A stretch of DNA of 64,000 nucleotides from CAYLUN01 sp964386865 (GTDB taxonomy: Bacteria; Verrucomicrobiota; Kiritimatiellia; RFP12; UBA1067). Both the position numbers and the translations under genes were made by a program. Shown piece by piece: positions 42,573 through 50,509 of the stretch (its first letter is position 1; each line of letters opens with the position of its first letter). Location: positions 20,698-84,697 of the forward strand of contig CAYLUN010000017.1 of NCBI GenBank assembly GCA_964386865.1. The letters run 5' to 3'. Under the pieces are notes generated by a model that saw nothing but the letters and a program-made list of their open reading frames with translations, had not been told where the DNA came from and did no database searches.

Positions 42573-43457
42573 ATGCCAACACCGATCACGCTGACTCGCC
42601 GTGTCCTGTTCGCGACGTTCTGCCTGTGCGCACGCCTCGCCGCCCGCGCGGAGCCCGCCACCGAGTACCGGCACCTTGATGGGCTCGCCGACCCGAAGCG
42701 CTGGGATCCCGCCGAGTGCGAGCTCGCCGTGTCGCCCCACACCGCCTGGGGGCGCCCCGCGCTGCGCATGCGCATCCCCGTCGACTTCCATGCGGGCGAA
42801 AAGCAATATCCCATCGGCTGGCCGCGCATGTACCTGAACCTCAAGCCGGAGGAGCAGGGCTGGCGGGCCTACGACCGCCTCGAGTTCCAGCTCTTCGCCG
42901 AGTCCTCGCGCACCAGCCTGCCCAAGCGACCGCTCAACTTCCACCTCTACGACGCGCAGGGCCAGAAGAAGCTCATCAGCCTCGACAGGGCCGCCATCGG
43001 CACCTGGCGCACCTTCACGCTCAACCTCTCCGACCTCGGCGTGACCGGCGAAGTCGCGCGGCTGGGCTTCAACATCAACGAGGCCGACTACGCCGACAAG
43101 GACGTGGTCGCCTTCCACTTCGGCGGCTTCCGCCTCGCCCGCGCCACCGCCGCGACAGTCACCGAGTTCAGGGCCGCCGCGCCCGCGCTCTTCCGCGACA
43201 GCCGCGTCCTGCCCGTCGAACTCGTGGCAGAGGGCCCGTCCGACAAGCTCGCCGCCGGCGTGCCGTTCCAACTCCGCCTCGGCGACCGCGTCGTGCTAGC
43301 CATGACTCTGCCCGTGGCCCGCGGCCGCCAGACGCTCTACCTGCCGCTCGCCGGCGCAGCCCTCGAACCCGGCGCCTACACCCTCGCCGTCTGCCCCGAC
43401 GATCCGACGCTCCGCAAGGAGGTCACCGTCACCATCGTCTCTTCACCGTGGGAATGA
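42573..43457 (+). CDS. Secreted hypothetical protein, beta-sandwich (carbohydrate-binding-like)
   Basis: About 294 residues with a signal peptide (ending AARA). Most of the protein is one jelly-roll-like domain: AYDRLEFQLFAESSRTSLPKR, RTFTLNLSDLGVTGEVARLGFNIN and VVAFHFGGFRLAR are the strand pattern of a CBM-type fold. A short Ig-like end has VLAMTLPVARGRQTLYLPL. The start has TAGGAG. It lies upstream of the DUF4091 gene on the same strand, so it may help bind the same polymer. Confidence 0.7.
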   Translation: MPTPITLTRRVLFATFCLCARLAARAEPATEYRHLDGLADPKRWDPAECELAVSPHTAWGRPALRMRIPVDFHAGEKQYPIGWPRMYLNLKPEEQGWRAYDRLEFQLFAESSRTSLPKRPLNFHLYDAQGQKKLISLDRAAIGTWRTFTLNLSDLGVTGEVARLGFNINEADYADKDVVAFHFGGFRLARATAATVTEFRAAAPALFRDSRVLPVELVAEGPSDKLAAGVPFQLRLGDRVVLAMTLPVARGRQTLYLPLAGAALEPGAYTLAVCPDDPTLRKEVTVTIVSSPWE

Positions 43458-43465
43458 TCTCCGTA

Positions 43466-43529
43466 TGTTGTCCCGGCTTCAGCCGGCAACGCGACCTTGC
43501 AAGCAGCCGACTGAAGTCGGCACAACATG
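43466..43529. repeat. 64-base REP/MITE-like palindromic element
   Basis: Outer arms ATGTTGT and ACAACAT flank two inner hairpins, CCGGCTTCAGCCGG and CCGACTGAAGTCGG. It lies wholly between the stop of one gene and the start of the next. A partial copy is at 14311-14330. Confidence 0.65.
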
Positions 43530-43559
43530 CCTGACACGCCTTTCCGGAAAGGACATCAC

Positions 43560-45866
43560 ATGCAAAAACAGCTCGTCATTTCCCTCATCACTCTCTCCGC
43601 CCTCTCCGCCCGCGCCGAGACCTACATCTTCGACTTCGGAACGCAAGACTCGCCGCTGCGTCCCGGCGCGGTCCGCGTCACCGAAAAGGGCGGCGACCAC
43701 GCGGGCTGGTGCTTGCCTTGGGCCAAGTCTTCCGCCAGCCGCATCACGCGCGAATGGGCCGAGGACGCGCACAGCGGCCGCAAGAACCCACCGCCCGTCT
43801 ATCTCAACGACCTCACCTGCGACTACGTCTCCGGTTCCGACAGGCTCATCCTTACGCTGACGCACATGCCGGCTGGGCCGTACAAGCTCCTGCTTCTCTG
43901 CGGCCGCGCGGGCGGCCGCGCAGAGCAAGTCTGGGACATCGCCGTCCGCTCCGTCGACAAGGAAGCGTCGGCCACCTTCGCCGGCCCGCATGAGCTGCGC
44001 GCGCTCTGGCTCGACGCGGTTTCCGAGAACGGCGAGCTGTGCCTTCTGTTCTCCTCCCGCAGCCGTTGGCTCGTCAACGCTCTCGTCGCCGTGCCCGAGT
44101 CGGAGTGGCCCGCCGCGCGGGAGAAGGTGATCGACCCCCTCCTCGCCGAATGCTTCACGCTCCCGCCCGAGGAGCTGGCCAAGTGGAGGGATGCTCCGCG
44201 CCCGTGCCCAGCCCCTGAGCCGCGCTGGAGCGACCGGCAAGAGCGGGATAAGCTGGCGGTCTTCACGCGGCCGTGGTGCGAGCCGGTCTGGCCCAACGAG
44301 TTTCCGCGCCAGCACGAGCTCGACGCCCCGGTGCGCGCCTTCGCCTCGCCCGGCGAGTACGAGCCGCTCACCTTCGCGCTTCACCCGCTCGCCGACTTTT
44401 CGAACGCGTCCGTCCGCGTGCTCGACGCGCTCACCAGCACCGGCGGCACGGCGCGAGCCTCGATTGGCGCGTCGTGCCTCGATGTCCGCGTTGTGCGCTA
44501 CATGAACGTCAGGCCGAACTACAGCGCGTTCAACACGTACTACCGCGCGCCGGACGTGCTGACGCCGTGGCAGCCGCAGCCGCTCAAGAAAGGCGAGAAC
44601 CTGCGCCTCTGGCTCACCGTCCGCGTGCCCCTCGGCCAGCCCGCCGGGCTCTACCAAGGGTCGGCCCGCATCAAGGCCGACGGCCGCCTCGACATCGACG
44701 TCCCGCTCTCCCTGCGCGTGCTGCCGATCACCCTGCAGAAGGATCAGTCGCTCGTCTACGGGCAGTACTACCACCACCCGCACCGCGACCTCGACCGCGC
44801 GACGGACGACTTCTCGCGCGCCTGGTGGCAGCGCAAGGCCGAGGCCGAGCACCTCGATATGCGCGAACACGGCATGAACGCGGTCGTGCTGGGCTTGGGC
44901 GGATACTTCAAAGACGGGCGCTGCGTGTACCAGTTCGACCGGCTGCAGCGCGACCTCGACCTCGCGCGCGGCGTCGGCTTTGACAAGCCCTTCGTCTGCT
45001 CCTTTCCCTTCGCCGAGCTTTACCGCAAGCACATGGGCAACGCCGACATGGGCTCGCACCTGCGCCTCGTGAAGATGCCGCCGGACGCCTTTTTCGACGA
45101 GCTGGCCGAGATGGTGCGGACGATCGAGGCCGAGGCCCGCCGCCGCCAGTGGCCCGAGCTGCTTTACTACCCGGTGGACGAGCCTTCGACGAGCCCGGAG
45201 TCGGTGGCCTTCATGGCGCGCGTGCTGGCGGCGATCAAGCGCGTGCCCCAGGTGCGAACCTATATCACGGCCGACCCCGAGCACGAGCCGTTCGCGCCGC
45301 TGCGCACCTACGTCGACGTGTGGTGCTGCCAGCCCTTCTCGCTCGGGCGCGCGGCGGTGCTCGCCGACATGAAGGCGCGCAACGTGGAGTACTGGTGCTA
45401 CCCCAACCACATCTCCGGAGAGAACGACCACACGCCGACCCTCGGCGCGCGCATGACCTACGGCTTCGGCTTCTGGCAGTCCGGCTACCGCGGCCTCATC
45501 CCATGGATCTATCAGGCCAACATCGGCGACCCGTGGAACTACCTAGACGGCTCCGCGCAGGACTTCTTCAACCGCACGGCGGACGACGGCACGCCGCTTC
45601 CCGTGACGCTGTGGGAGGCGGATCGCGAGGGCATCGACGACCACCGCTATCTGCACACGCTGGAGAACACCATCGCCCGCGCCGAGGCGGCGGGGCTCAA
45701 AGAGCCTGCGGCGCAGGCTCGCGCAGTCATTGAGCGGCTCAGCGCCGCGATCGCCGTGCAGCCCAAATACAAGACCGACAACCTGTGGTCGGCCGAGGCC
45801 TTCGACGCCTGGCGCTGGGCGCTGGCCGAGCAGATCCTGGCCTTGCAGGCGTCGCTTGAGAGGTAG
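43560..45866 (+). CDS. Secreted DUF4091 (GH123-like) protein
   Basis: About 768 residues with a signal peptide (ending SARA) and an N-terminal beta domain (about 20-200). After a linker comes a segment EYEPLTFALHPLADFSNASVRV and then a TIM-barrel-like part with ELLYYPVDEPSTSPESV, whose Asp-Glu is the catalytic pair position of GH123-like enzymes, and VDVWCCQPF. A C-terminal domain, DUF4091 by its GFGFWQSGYRGLIPWIYQ motif, follows. GAAAGGA lies before the ATG at 43560. It probably splits N-acetylhexosamine or related sugars from polymers; the substrate is inference. Confidence 0.82.
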   Translation: MQKQLVISLITLSALSARAETYIFDFGTQDSPLRPGAVRVTEKGGDHAGWCLPWAKSSASRITREWAEDAHSGRKNPPPVYLNDLTCDYVSGSDRLILTLTHMPAGPYKLLLLCGRAGGRAEQVWDIAVRSVDKEASATFAGPHELRALWLDAVSENGELCLLFSSRSRWLVNALVAVPESEWPAAREKVIDPLLAECFTLPPEELAKWRDAPRPCPAPEPRWSDRQERDKLAVFTRPWCEPVWPNEFPRQHELDAPVRAFASPGEYEPLTFALHPLADFSNASVRVLDALTSTGGTARASIGASCLDVRVVRYMNVRPNYSAFNTYYRAPDVLTPWQPQPLKKGENLRLWLTVRVPLGQPAGLYQGSARIKADGRLDIDVPLSLRVLPITLQKDQSLVYGQYYHHPHRDLDRATDDFSRAWWQRKAEAEHLDMREHGMNAVVLGLGGYFKDGRCVYQFDRLQRDLDLARGVGFDKPFVCSFPFAELYRKHMGNADMGSHLRLVKMPPDAFFDELAEMVRTIEAEARRRQWPELLYYPVDEPSTSPESVAFMARVLAAIKRVPQVRTYITADPEHEPFAPLRTYVDVWCCQPFSLGRAAVLADMKARNVEYWCYPNHISGENDHTPTLGARMTYGFGFWQSGYRGLIPWIYQANIGDPWNYLDGSAQDFFNRTADDGTPLPVTLWEADREGIDDHRYLHTLENTIARAEAAGLKEPAAQARAVIERLSAAIAVQPKYKTDNLWSAEAFDAWRWALAEQILALQASLER

Positions 45867-45970
45867 GGACGGCAGCCCCTTGCCGTCCGCGCCCGCGCGG
45901 TAGGGACGGCAGCCCCTTGCCGTCCGCGTCCGCGCGGTAGGGACGGCAGCCCCTTGCCGTCCGCGCCCGC
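45866..45970. repeat. Three tandem copies of a dispersed GGGACGGCAGCCCC unit
   Basis: Units of about 36 bases, each containing TAGGGACGGCAGCCCCTTGC followed by CGTCCGCG, in which GGACGGCA and TGCCGTCC can pair. They fill the gap after the DUF4091 gene. Similar units are at 50382-50450. Confidence 0.85.
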
Positions 45971-45971
45971 G

Positions 45972-46475
45972 TCAGATGTTGCGGCTGTCGTAGGCCCAGT
46001 GCAGCAGCGCCTGGCGCTGCCGCGGGCGGCAGGACGAGTCCCCGCCGCAGTGCTTCTGCAGTTGCTGGACGTGGCGCTGGATCGCGAGCCAGCGCCGGAT
46101 TTGGCGGTCGTCGTCGGGGCAGCGCCGCCCCATGTAATAGCGGCAGTACCACTGGAACCAGCCGCGCGGATCCTCCTGGTAGATCCACTGCTTCTCCCGC
46201 CAGTGGGAGAGCGGCGTCGACGCGTCCACGCCGTAGTAGTTCAGCGACGGCTCGCGCCGCCCGGACGCCAGCCTGGCCCTGACAAACCACTCCGGAGGAA
46301 ACTCGGCCCGGCAATCAGTCATGTACTTGCCGCCGAAAACGCCCATTTCGAGCATCTGCTGCGGCCTCAATTCAGGCTTAAACCGCGGGTCGAAACCCTC
46401 TCCCGCCGGCATCGACCGGATGTACCGGTATCCCTGCTGCATCTTGTCGTTGACGACGATCACTACAGGTTTCAT
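45972..46475 (-). CDS. Conserved hypothetical protein with aromatic C-terminal motif
   Basis: A 167-residue cytoplasmic-looking protein without signal or membrane segment. The segment DPRGWFQWYCRYYMGRRCPDD and the ending CRPRQRQALLHWAYDSRNI are of the kind found in a conserved but unnamed family seen in diverse bacteria. Many Trp, Tyr and Arg residues point to nucleic-acid or aromatic-ligand binding. No known fold is recognised. The start has a weak ribosome site. It is 60 bases upstream of cbiO on the same strand, but it is not obviously linked to metal uptake. Confidence 0.7.
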   Translation of the reverse strand: MKPVVIVVNDKMQQGYRYIRSMPAGEGFDPRFKPELRPQQMLEMGVFGGKYMTDCRAEFPPEWFVRARLASGRREPSLNYYGVDASTPLSHWREKQWIYQEDPRGWFQWYCRYYMGRRCPDDDRQIRRWLAIQRHVQQLQKHCGGDSSCRPRQRQALLHWAYDSRNI

Positions 46476-46535
46476 GGTGCCAGTGTAGCATGTCGAGACC
46501 TACGCCACAACGCGCTTCTTCAAATAGCAACGGGG

Positions 46536-47279
46536 TCAGTGCGGGTGGAGGTGGCGCAGGATGTGGGGCCGCTCGAGGCCGTGCGCCAGCATGAGCGCCT
46601 CATCGTCGAGCACCTGCGCAGTCGGCCCGTCGGCCACGATCCGGCCGCCGTCGAGCACCAGCACGCGCGGGCAGACCTCCACCACGAGCTCCAAGTCGTG
46701 CGTGGCGATGAGCCGCGTGTGCTCGAAGGAGCGCAGCAGCCCGATCAGCCGGCGGCGCCCGCGCGGGTCGAGGTTCGACGACGGCTCGTCCATCACCAGC
46801 ACGTCGGGCTCCAGCGCGAGCACCGCCGCGATGGCGACCGCCCGCTTCTCGCCCGCCGACAGCTTGTAGGGCGGGCGGGCGGAGAGGTGTCCCATGCCGA
46901 CCCGCTCCAGCGCCCGGTGCGCCACGCGCTTGGCCTCCTCCGGCGCCAGACCCGCGTTGAGCGGGCCAAAGGCCACGTCCTCGAGCACGGTCGGCATGAA
47001 GAGCTGGTCGTCCGGGTCTTGGAACACGAGGCCCACGGTGCGGCGCGCGGCAGCGGCGGTCCGCTTCGTGACCGCCGCCCCGTTGACGCGCACCTCGCCC
47101 TGCGTAGGCGTCAGGTAGGCGTTGAGGTGCATGAGCAGCGTGGACTTGCCCGCTCCGTTCGAGCCGATCAGGGCGACCGCCTCGCCCCTCCCGACGCGGA
47201 AGGAGACGCCGCTCAGCGCCCGCGTCCCGTCGGGATAGGTGAACCCGAGCTCCCGAACGTCGATGACCGGCTCGCTCAT
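46536..47279 (-). CDS. cbiO: ECF-type cobalt/nickel transporter ATPase CbiO
   Basis: A 247-residue ABC ATPase: Walker A GSNGAGKS (about 36-43), Q-loop FQDPDDQLF, signature KLSAGEKRA, Walker B VLVMDEPSSNLDP, and the H-loop in ATHDLELV. The Q-loop motif with DDQLF is typical for ECF/CbiO subunits. It powers CbiMQ at the cytoplasmic face. The ATG overlaps the stop of cbiQ as ATGA, so it is translationally coupled. Confidence 0.93.
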   Translation of the reverse strand: MSEPVIDVRELGFTYPDGTRALSGVSFRVGRGEAVALIGSNGAGKSTLLMHLNAYLTPTQGEVRVNGAAVTKRTAAAARRTVGLVFQDPDDQLFMPTVLEDVAFGPLNAGLAPEEAKRVAHRALERVGMGHLSARPPYKLSAGEKRAVAIAAVLALEPDVLVMDEPSSNLDPRGRRRLIGLLRSFEHTRLIATHDLELVVEVCPRVLVLDGGRIVADGPTAQVLDDEALMLAHGLERPHILRHLHPH

Positions 47280-48082
47280 TGCAGCCCCCTTGTTAGCAGG
47301 CCGCCCAGCGCGCCGGCCAAATTCCACGCGCGCGCCGCGGCGAAGAAGAGCCACCAGCCGCACACGAACGCGACGTCCGCCGCGCGCAGGCGCGACGCTT
47401 CCAAGACCCTGACCTCCCCGTCGAACCCGCGGGCCAGCATGGCCTGGTAGACCCGCTCCGCGCGGGCCATGGACCGCACCAGCAGGTGCCCCACCAGCGA
47501 GCCGTAGACGCGGAGGCGCAGCCCCGTCTGGCCCGCGGCCCGCAGCTCCATGCCGCGCAGCATGCGCGACCCCTCGTCGGCGACAGTGAACAGGTAGCGG
47601 TACAGGAAGAGCAGCTGAACCGCAAACACGCGCGGCAGCCCGAGCCGCTCCAGCCCGGCGCACAGCCTGTCCATACCCGTGCAGGCCACAAGCACCAGCG
47701 CCGCGCTCACGGTCAGCGCGAAGCGCAGCAGGATCGACGCGAACGAAAGCCAGCCGCCGGTGAGCGCCCACGAGCCAAGCGCCCCCATGGGCCGCGTGTC
47801 GAAGAGCGGGTTGAACAGGCCGACCGCCAAGGCGAACGGGGCCGCCACCAGCACCTTGCGCAGCACGACCGCCGGAGGAATGCGGCCGAGGCAGGCGAGC
47901 GCGAGCGGATACAGGAAGAACGGCGTCAGCGCGGAGACCTCGTAGCGCGGGAACGACATGACGGCTATGATGAAGCCCGCCGTCGCCGCGGCCTTGGCCC
48001 GCGCGTCGGTGCGGTGCACCGGCGTGTCCAGCCGCCCCAGCTCGTCCAAGCGGCTGATCTCGATCCAGTTCTCCAGTCCCAT
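47276..48082 (-). CDS. cbiQ: ECF transporter transmembrane subunit CbiQ
   Basis: A 268-residue membrane protein with the CbiQ/EcfT layout: five or six hydrophobic helices, the coupling motif near AERVYQAMLARGFDG (the Ala-Arg-Gly box), and a preceding RSMARAERV segment that docks the ATPase. It starts 12 bases after cbiM and ends in an ATGA overlap with cbiO. It transfers energy to CbiM. Confidence 0.92.
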   Translation of the reverse strand: MGLENWIEISRLDELGRLDTPVHRTDARAKAAATAGFIIAVMSFPRYEVSALTPFFLYPLALACLGRIPPAVVLRKVLVAAPFALAVGLFNPLFDTRPMGALGSWALTGGWLSFASILLRFALTVSAALVLVACTGMDRLCAGLERLGLPRVFAVQLLFLYRYLFTVADEGSRMLRGMELRAAGQTGLRLRVYGSLVGHLLVRSMARAERVYQAMLARGFDGEVRVLEASRLRAADVAFVCGWWLFFAAARAWNLAGALGGLLTRGLQ

Positions 48083-48094
48083 CCGGTTTGTTCC

Positions 48095-49123
48095 TTATGC
48101 CCGTTCCGGGTGCGCGGGCCGCCGCCGGCGCAAGGCGAGGCCGATCAGCAACACGACCGCCAAAGTGATCAGGCCGCCCGCAAGTCCTGACACCGACGTG
48201 CTCGCCTTGACCGCAGGCCACGTCTCCGCGGCGGCGGGCGCCCCTTCCGCTTTGAACCCGTAATCCGGCAGCACGGCCGTCCGCCCCTGAAGCGCAGCAA
48301 GCCGCCGGTGAAGCCCGCTTTCCGCCCCAGCCGCACCCCCCTGGCCCGCAGCCTTCGCGAGAGACCACTCCAGTCCGTCGGGCCGGGTGGAGGCGAACCA
48401 GCTCAGCCCGCCGCCCACAACAGCCGCAGCCACGGCCAGCCCGGCCAGCACCGAGCGCAGGCTCGCGGATCGCCCGGCAGGCGCGGCGTCCGGCAGCGCC
48501 TCAGGCCGCGCGCGGGCCACAAACGCCACGACCGCCGCAGTCGCCAGGCCCTCCACCGCGCCGATGGCCAGATGGATCGGCGACATCAGCAGCAAGAACG
48601 TGCCGAAGGGCAGCTCGGAGAGGCCCGACGCCCGCGTCTCCAGCACCACGCCGAGCGCGCCGAGCTGCAGCCCGAGAACCGCGGCCGCAACCGCGGCGGC
48701 CCACGCGCGCGGCGACGCGTAGCCGCCCTTCGCAAACGGGCGGTACACGAGCGGATAGGCCACGAAGGCGGGAAAGAAGCCGAGGTTGAAGATGTTGCAC
48801 CCGAGCGCCAGCAGCCCGCCGTCCATGAAGAAGAGCGCCTGTACGGACAGCACCGACGCAATCACCAGGAAGGCGGCGGGCGGGCCCAGCAGCACCGCCA
48901 GCAGCAGACCGCCCCCGAGGTGCCCGCTCGAACCCGTGCCTGGGATCGTGAAGTTGATCATCTGCGACGCGAAGACGAATGCGCCGAGGACGCCCATCAG
49001 CGGAACCAGGTTGTCGCGCAGGCTCGCCTTCACGCGGCGCGCGCAGGCGGCCATCACGCCGCCCGTCACCGCCCACAGCGCCCCGCCGACCGCGGGCGAA
49101 ATCAACGCGTCTGCCATATGCAT
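48095..49123 (-). CDS. cbiM: Cobalt/nickel ECF substrate-binding subunit CbiM fused to a CbiN-like tail
   Basis: About 342 residues. The N-terminus MHMADALISP keeps the His at position 2 that chelates Co2+ or Ni2+ in CbiM/NikM and fixes the start at 49123, which also has GGAGG nine bases upstream. Residues to about 210 are the six- or seven-helix CbiM domain. The rest, with one membrane helix before position 230, a periplasmic stretch (LPDYGFKAEG) and a last helix, is laid out like CbiN/NikN, so this is an MN fusion and no separate cbiN is needed. It suggests cobalamin or nickel-enzyme use. Confidence 0.92.
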   Translation of the reverse strand: MHMADALISPAVGGALWAVTGGVMAACARRVKASLRDNLVPLMGVLGAFVFASQMINFTIPGTGSSGHLGGGLLLAVLLGPPAAFLVIASVLSVQALFFMDGGLLALGCNIFNLGFFPAFVAYPLVYRPFAKGGYASPRAWAAAVAAAVLGLQLGALGVVLETRASGLSELPFGTFLLLMSPIHLAIGAVEGLATAAVVAFVARARPEALPDAAPAGRSASLRSVLAGLAVAAAVVGGGLSWFASTRPDGLEWSLAKAAGQGGAAGAESGLHRRLAALQGRTAVLPDYGFKAEGAPAAAETWPAVKASTSVSGLAGGLITLAVVLLIGLALRRRRPAHPERA

Positions 49124-49167
49124 GGACTCACGCCTCCGACCTCCAACATGCGAATCAAACGGATTTG

Positions 49168-49213
49168 TGTTACGAGTTGAAACAATAGTAACATCGCCCC
49201 CTTCCGGCGTCAA
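49168..49213 (-). promoter_or_regulatory. Putative promoter with overlapping operator before cbiM
   Basis: TTGACG (49208-49213), 17 bases, TACTAT (49185-49190) on the minus strand, about 60 bases before cbiM. TGTTAC-N14-GTAACA (49168-49193) is an inverted repeat covering the -10 box and start site, which would suit a metal-responsive repressor. No cobalamin riboswitch motif was seen. Confidence 0.5.
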
Positions 49214-49313
49214 CCCGCGCATGGGCCTCCCCATTTCGCACTCGAAACCCGCGCCCCGATCACGTATGATAACTTCTTATCGGACGTTTTTTTTCGACGT
49301 TGGGAGTACACAC

Positions 49314-50345
49314 ATGCGACTGATGACAACCCTGTCGGCGGCTCTCCTGTCCGCCCTCACGCTCGGCCTGTGCGGCTGCAGCAACGACTCAAAGAGCGCG
49401 AACCCTCTGGGGGCGGCAAACACCTCCGAGCCGGCCCCAAGCTATGTGGTGGCCATGGTTAACTCCACGCCCCTCACCTGGGCCGACATGGACAAGCGCG
49501 CCATGGGCTACCTCAAGTACGCCATGGAGACCGAGCGCCTCATGTTCGCCTCGAACCGGCTGGACGAGGCCAAGACTCACTATCGCCAGAACGCCATCAA
49601 GGCTTTCGTCTACAAGACCCTCATGCTGGACGAGGCCTCTAAGCAGAACATCAAGCTCACCGACTTCGACCGCCAAGGGGGGATGAAGGCGCTGACCGCT
49701 TCGCTCAAGGCCAGAAAGTGGACCACCGACGATTTCTTCAAGAAGGGCCCCATGGACGAGGCCTCCATGCGCAGCGAGTTCGAGGATGGCATGGTCATCG
49801 ACAAGCTGCTCAAGATCAACGTGCGCAGCAAGCTCAAAGTGGACGAGAAAGAGGTCGACAAGGCCGTCGAACAAATCGGCGCCACGAACGACTTCAAGCG
49901 CGCCAAGCTCGAGGCGGCCCGCAAGCAGCTGCTGTCCGGCGCGAACTTCGAAGACGTCGCCCGCAACGTCTCAGAAGACCCGACCGCCAAGGCGGGCGGA
50001 GACTTGGGCGAGTTCGGCCGCGGCAAGCAGGTGAAGCCGCTCGAAGACGCCGCCTTCTCTCAGAAAGTCGGCGAGATCGGCCCCGTCATCGAGACCGTAT
50101 ATGGCTACCACATCGTCAAAGTGACCGCCCACAACGCGGCCAAGAAAGCCACGGCCACCACGCCCGCCGTGCCCGAGACGGTCCGCGCCTCGCATATCCT
50201 GCTGAGGCGCATACCCGTTGACCGCAAGCGCATGTCCGAGTCGTACCTTCGCACCCAGTACCTCAAGGGGTCGCGCGAATTCTTCGCCACGCTCAAGGAA
50301 AAGGCGAAGATCGAGTGCTTCCTCTACAAGGATCTGGCGTTCTGA
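49314..50345 (+). CDS. Parvulin-type peptidyl-prolyl isomerase lipoprotein
   Basis: About 343 residues with a lipoprotein signal ending LGLCGC. An SurA/PrsA-like N-terminal helical region (about 40-190; TPLTWADMDKRAMGY) is followed by a parvulin domain (about 200-280) with ARKQLLSGANFEDVARNVSED, GGDLGEFGRG and IGPVIETVYGYHIVKV. A further segment with VRASHILLRRIP ends the protein, resembling the start of a second, incomplete parvulin domain. It probably aids folding of exported proteins. GGGAG lies before the ATG at 49314. Confidence 0.9.
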   Translation: MRLMTTLSAALLSALTLGLCGCSNDSKSANPLGAANTSEPAPSYVVAMVNSTPLTWADMDKRAMGYLKYAMETERLMFASNRLDEAKTHYRQNAIKAFVYKTLMLDEASKQNIKLTDFDRQGGMKALTASLKARKWTTDDFFKKGPMDEASMRSEFEDGMVIDKLLKINVRSKLKVDEKEVDKAVEQIGATNDFKRAKLEAARKQLLSGANFEDVARNVSEDPTAKAGGDLGEFGRGKQVKPLEDAAFSQKVGEIGPVIETVYGYHIVKVTAHNAAKKATATTPAVPETVRASHILLRRIPVDRKRMSESYLRTQYLKGSREFFATLKEKAKIECFLYKDLAF

Positions 50346-50381
50346 GGCGCGCTGAGCGGCCGGGGCGGGCTTTCACCGTGG

Positions 50382-50450
50382 TAGGGACGGCAGCCCCTGC
50401 CGTCCGCGCCGTGGTAGGGACGGCAGCCCCTGCCGTCCGCCGCTCTCAAG
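50382..50450. repeat. Two tandem copies of the dispersed GGGACGGCAGCCCC unit
   Basis: Same family as 45866-45970, with slightly shorter units (TAGGGACGGCAGCCCCTGCC, then GTCCGC). It fills the gap between the convergent parvulin and HzsA-related genes. Confidence 0.8.
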
Positions 50451-50509
50451 GACGCGCGCCCTCCAGAGAATCCGGACAGGCGGTCCGCCTGTCCCTCCCG
50501 TCCGCGCCG

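Noticed and set aside
45866..45970. CRISPR array.
   Set aside because: Tandem units have no unique spacers and there are no cas genes.
49124..49313. Cobalamin riboswitch before cbiM.
   Set aside because: The leader is short and lacks the B12-box; a promoter with an overlapping palindrome explains the region better.
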